Shown here in pieces: positions 7,097-7,713 of a stretch of DNA of 7,713 nucleotides. The stretch is taken from NCBI GenBank assembly GCA_903871715.1, contig CAIQHW010000222.1, positions 1 through 7,713 of the forward strand. The letters run 5' to 3'. Source of the stretch: an uncultured bacterium (GTDB lineage: Bacteria > Bacteroidota > Bacteroidia > Chitinophagales > CAIODY01). Each line of letters begins with the position of its first letter. The first letter of the stretch is position 1. The position numbers were made by a program, and so were the translations under genes. Under the pieces are notes generated by a model. It made no database searches. It saw only the letters and a program-made list of their open reading frames with translations, and had not been told where the DNA came from.

Positions 7097-7216
7097 TGCA
7101 ATGCTCAAAGGTGAGTTTTAAGCTATCAAAAGCCTTACACTATATTTTGAAAGAGTTGCATTATTCACACACGGCAAAGTGATTAAATGAATAATGTTGT
7201 TGGCTTTTTATTGCAT

Positions 7217-7247
7217 AAAAAAAGGCGATGAAGTTCATCGCCTTTTT
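7217..7247 (-). terminator. Intrinsic terminator after the DUF433/DUF5615 pair
   Basis: AAAAAGGCGATGAA (7219-7232) and TTCATCGCCTTTTT (7234-7247) are perfect inverted copies with one base between them, giving a GC-rich stem core GGCGATG/CATCGCC. On the minus strand the core is followed by seven U (7223-7217). It begins 43 bases past the DUF5615 stop and separates that unit from the exporter operon. The plus strand also has five U after the core, so it could act in both directions, although no plus-strand gene arrives here. Confidence 0.88.
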
Positions 7248-7289
7248 GTTTTGTTTTATTTTTTGAACCATGCAATAATTGGATTAGCA

Positions 7290-7619
7290 TTATTCTTTTT
7301 CAACTAAATATATTTGATGGGGCTGGAAAGATGAAGCTTGGTTTTCAAAAGCCAAAATAAAATCTTTTAGTTCTTCAATTTTGCTGGTGGTTGAATTTAA
7401 AACCACAATTGCAAGATTGTATTTGTCCATATTTTGTTGGTACATCAAATTTTTGTCGATGGTAAGCAATACATCAAAACCATTATCTACGCAGGCTTTC
7501 ATCAATTCACCATTTTTAAAACCGTTCCAATTCATTTGTGAAACAGTAAGCACTTGGTGTTCGTTGTTGAAATGTTTTTTCAACTTTTTAGTTACACATT
7601 CATCCAACAGAATCTTCAT
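7290..7619 (-). CDS. DUF5615 PIN-like protein, probable toxin component
   Basis: This is a 109-residue protein of the DUF5615 type, a branch of the PIN-like nuclease fold often encoded next to DUF433 proteins and regarded as putative toxin-antitoxin modules. It begins MKILLDECV, giving the acidic pair D6-E7 at the end of the first strand. Then come WNGFKNGELM (31-40) with E38 and LLTIDKNLMYQQN (51-63) with D55. These spacings match the family pattern (LLDE, then W-G-x-KNGEL, then T-x-D-x-NL-x-x-QQN), and the acidic residues are the plausible metal ligands. No signal or membrane segment is present, so it should be cytoplasmic. The ATG at 7619 overlaps the end of the upstream DUF433-like frame by 20 bases, indicating one transcript. 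Its target is unknown; RNA cleavage is inferred from the fold only. Confidence 0.85.
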   Translation of the reverse strand: MKILLDECVTKKLKKHFNNEHQVLTVSQMNWNGFKNGELMKACVDNGFDVLLTIDKNLMYQQNMDKYNLAIVVLNSTTSKIEELKDFILAFENQASSFQPHQIYLVEKE

Positions 7620-7713
7620 GTAAAATAGTAGATGATGAGTTTAATAAATGGTTCGACATTTCTAACACTTTAACTACTTGTTCCTTTTTTACACCTTCAA
7701 AATCAGCTAAAAA
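7600..7713 (-). CDS. DUF433-type protein, C-terminal fragment (cut by window edge)
   Basis: The minus-strand frame enters from the right edge and is open for 37 codons to TGA at 7602-7600. The visible sequence begins FLADFEGVKKEQVVKVLEMS, matching the end of DUF433 domains (DFPGVTREQV-hydrophobic-x-VLE), part of a small helix-turn-helix-like fold. About 18 further residues form a tail ending HEDSVG. DUF433 proteins are commonly the first gene of pairs with DUF5615 and are the presumed antitoxin. The 20-base overlap with the next gene in a different frame supports co-translation. The start, promoter and most of the domain lie outside the window, so completeness cannot be judged. Confidence 0.75.
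   Translation of the reverse strand, partial: FLADFEGVKKEQVVKVLEMSNHLLNSSSTILHEDSVG

Noticed and set aside
7140..7145. TATAGT on the minus strand resembling an E. coli-type -10 box for the exporter operon
   Set aside because: Bacteroidota primary sigma factor uses a different consensus, and there is no matching -35 hexamer at 17 bases.

Overview
The window is AT-rich and almost every base with a function reads on the minus strand. It looks like a chromosomal segment of a Bacteroidota member, probably near Chitinophagales or Sphingobacteriales. The reasons are two promoter-like sites matching the Bacteroidota -7 consensus TAnnTTTG, A-rich leaders without a GGAGG Shine-Dalgarno in front of the genes, a lipoprotein efflux adaptor, and a small protein of a type I recall from that phylum. 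Genus-level placement is inference.

From right to left, which is the direction of transcription:
(1) 7600-7713 holds the C-terminal end of a DUF433-type protein. It overlaps by 20 bases a complete 109-aa DUF5615 PIN-like protein (7290-7619). This is a typical toxin-antitoxin-like pair, closed by a strong hairpin terminator at 7217-7247.
(2) 2767-7063 is a four-gene operon for a complete tripartite ABC exporter: ATPase (6311-7063), periplasmic adaptor lipoprotein (5348-6301), FtsX/DevC-like permease (4217-5344) and TolC-like outer-membrane channel (2767-4173). Gaps are 9, 3 and 43 bases. A perfect 9-3-9 palindrome lies 12 bases before the ATPase start and is the best candidate operator for the operon.
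(3) 815-2635 encodes an Omp85 (BamA/TamA-like) outer-membrane protein with its own promoter. That promoter overlaps the longest possible reading frame, so the real start is probably an internal TTG that opens a clean signal peptide.
(4) 311-706 encodes a 131-aa protein of unknown function, flanked by a candidate promoter and a clear intrinsic terminator (230-274).
(5) 1-229 has no supportable gene.

Functionally, the ATPase and permease would power export, the adaptor would bridge the periplasm, and the TolC channel would open the outer membrane. The substrate cannot be read from the sequence. The Omp85 protein is adjacent but separately promoted, so a link to the exporter is only possible, not shown. 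No rRNA, tRNA, CRISPR array, insertion sequence or phage gene was seen. The most noteworthy items are the self-contained exporter operon with its palindrome, the corrected Omp85 start, and the DUF433/DUF5615 pair cut by the window edge.
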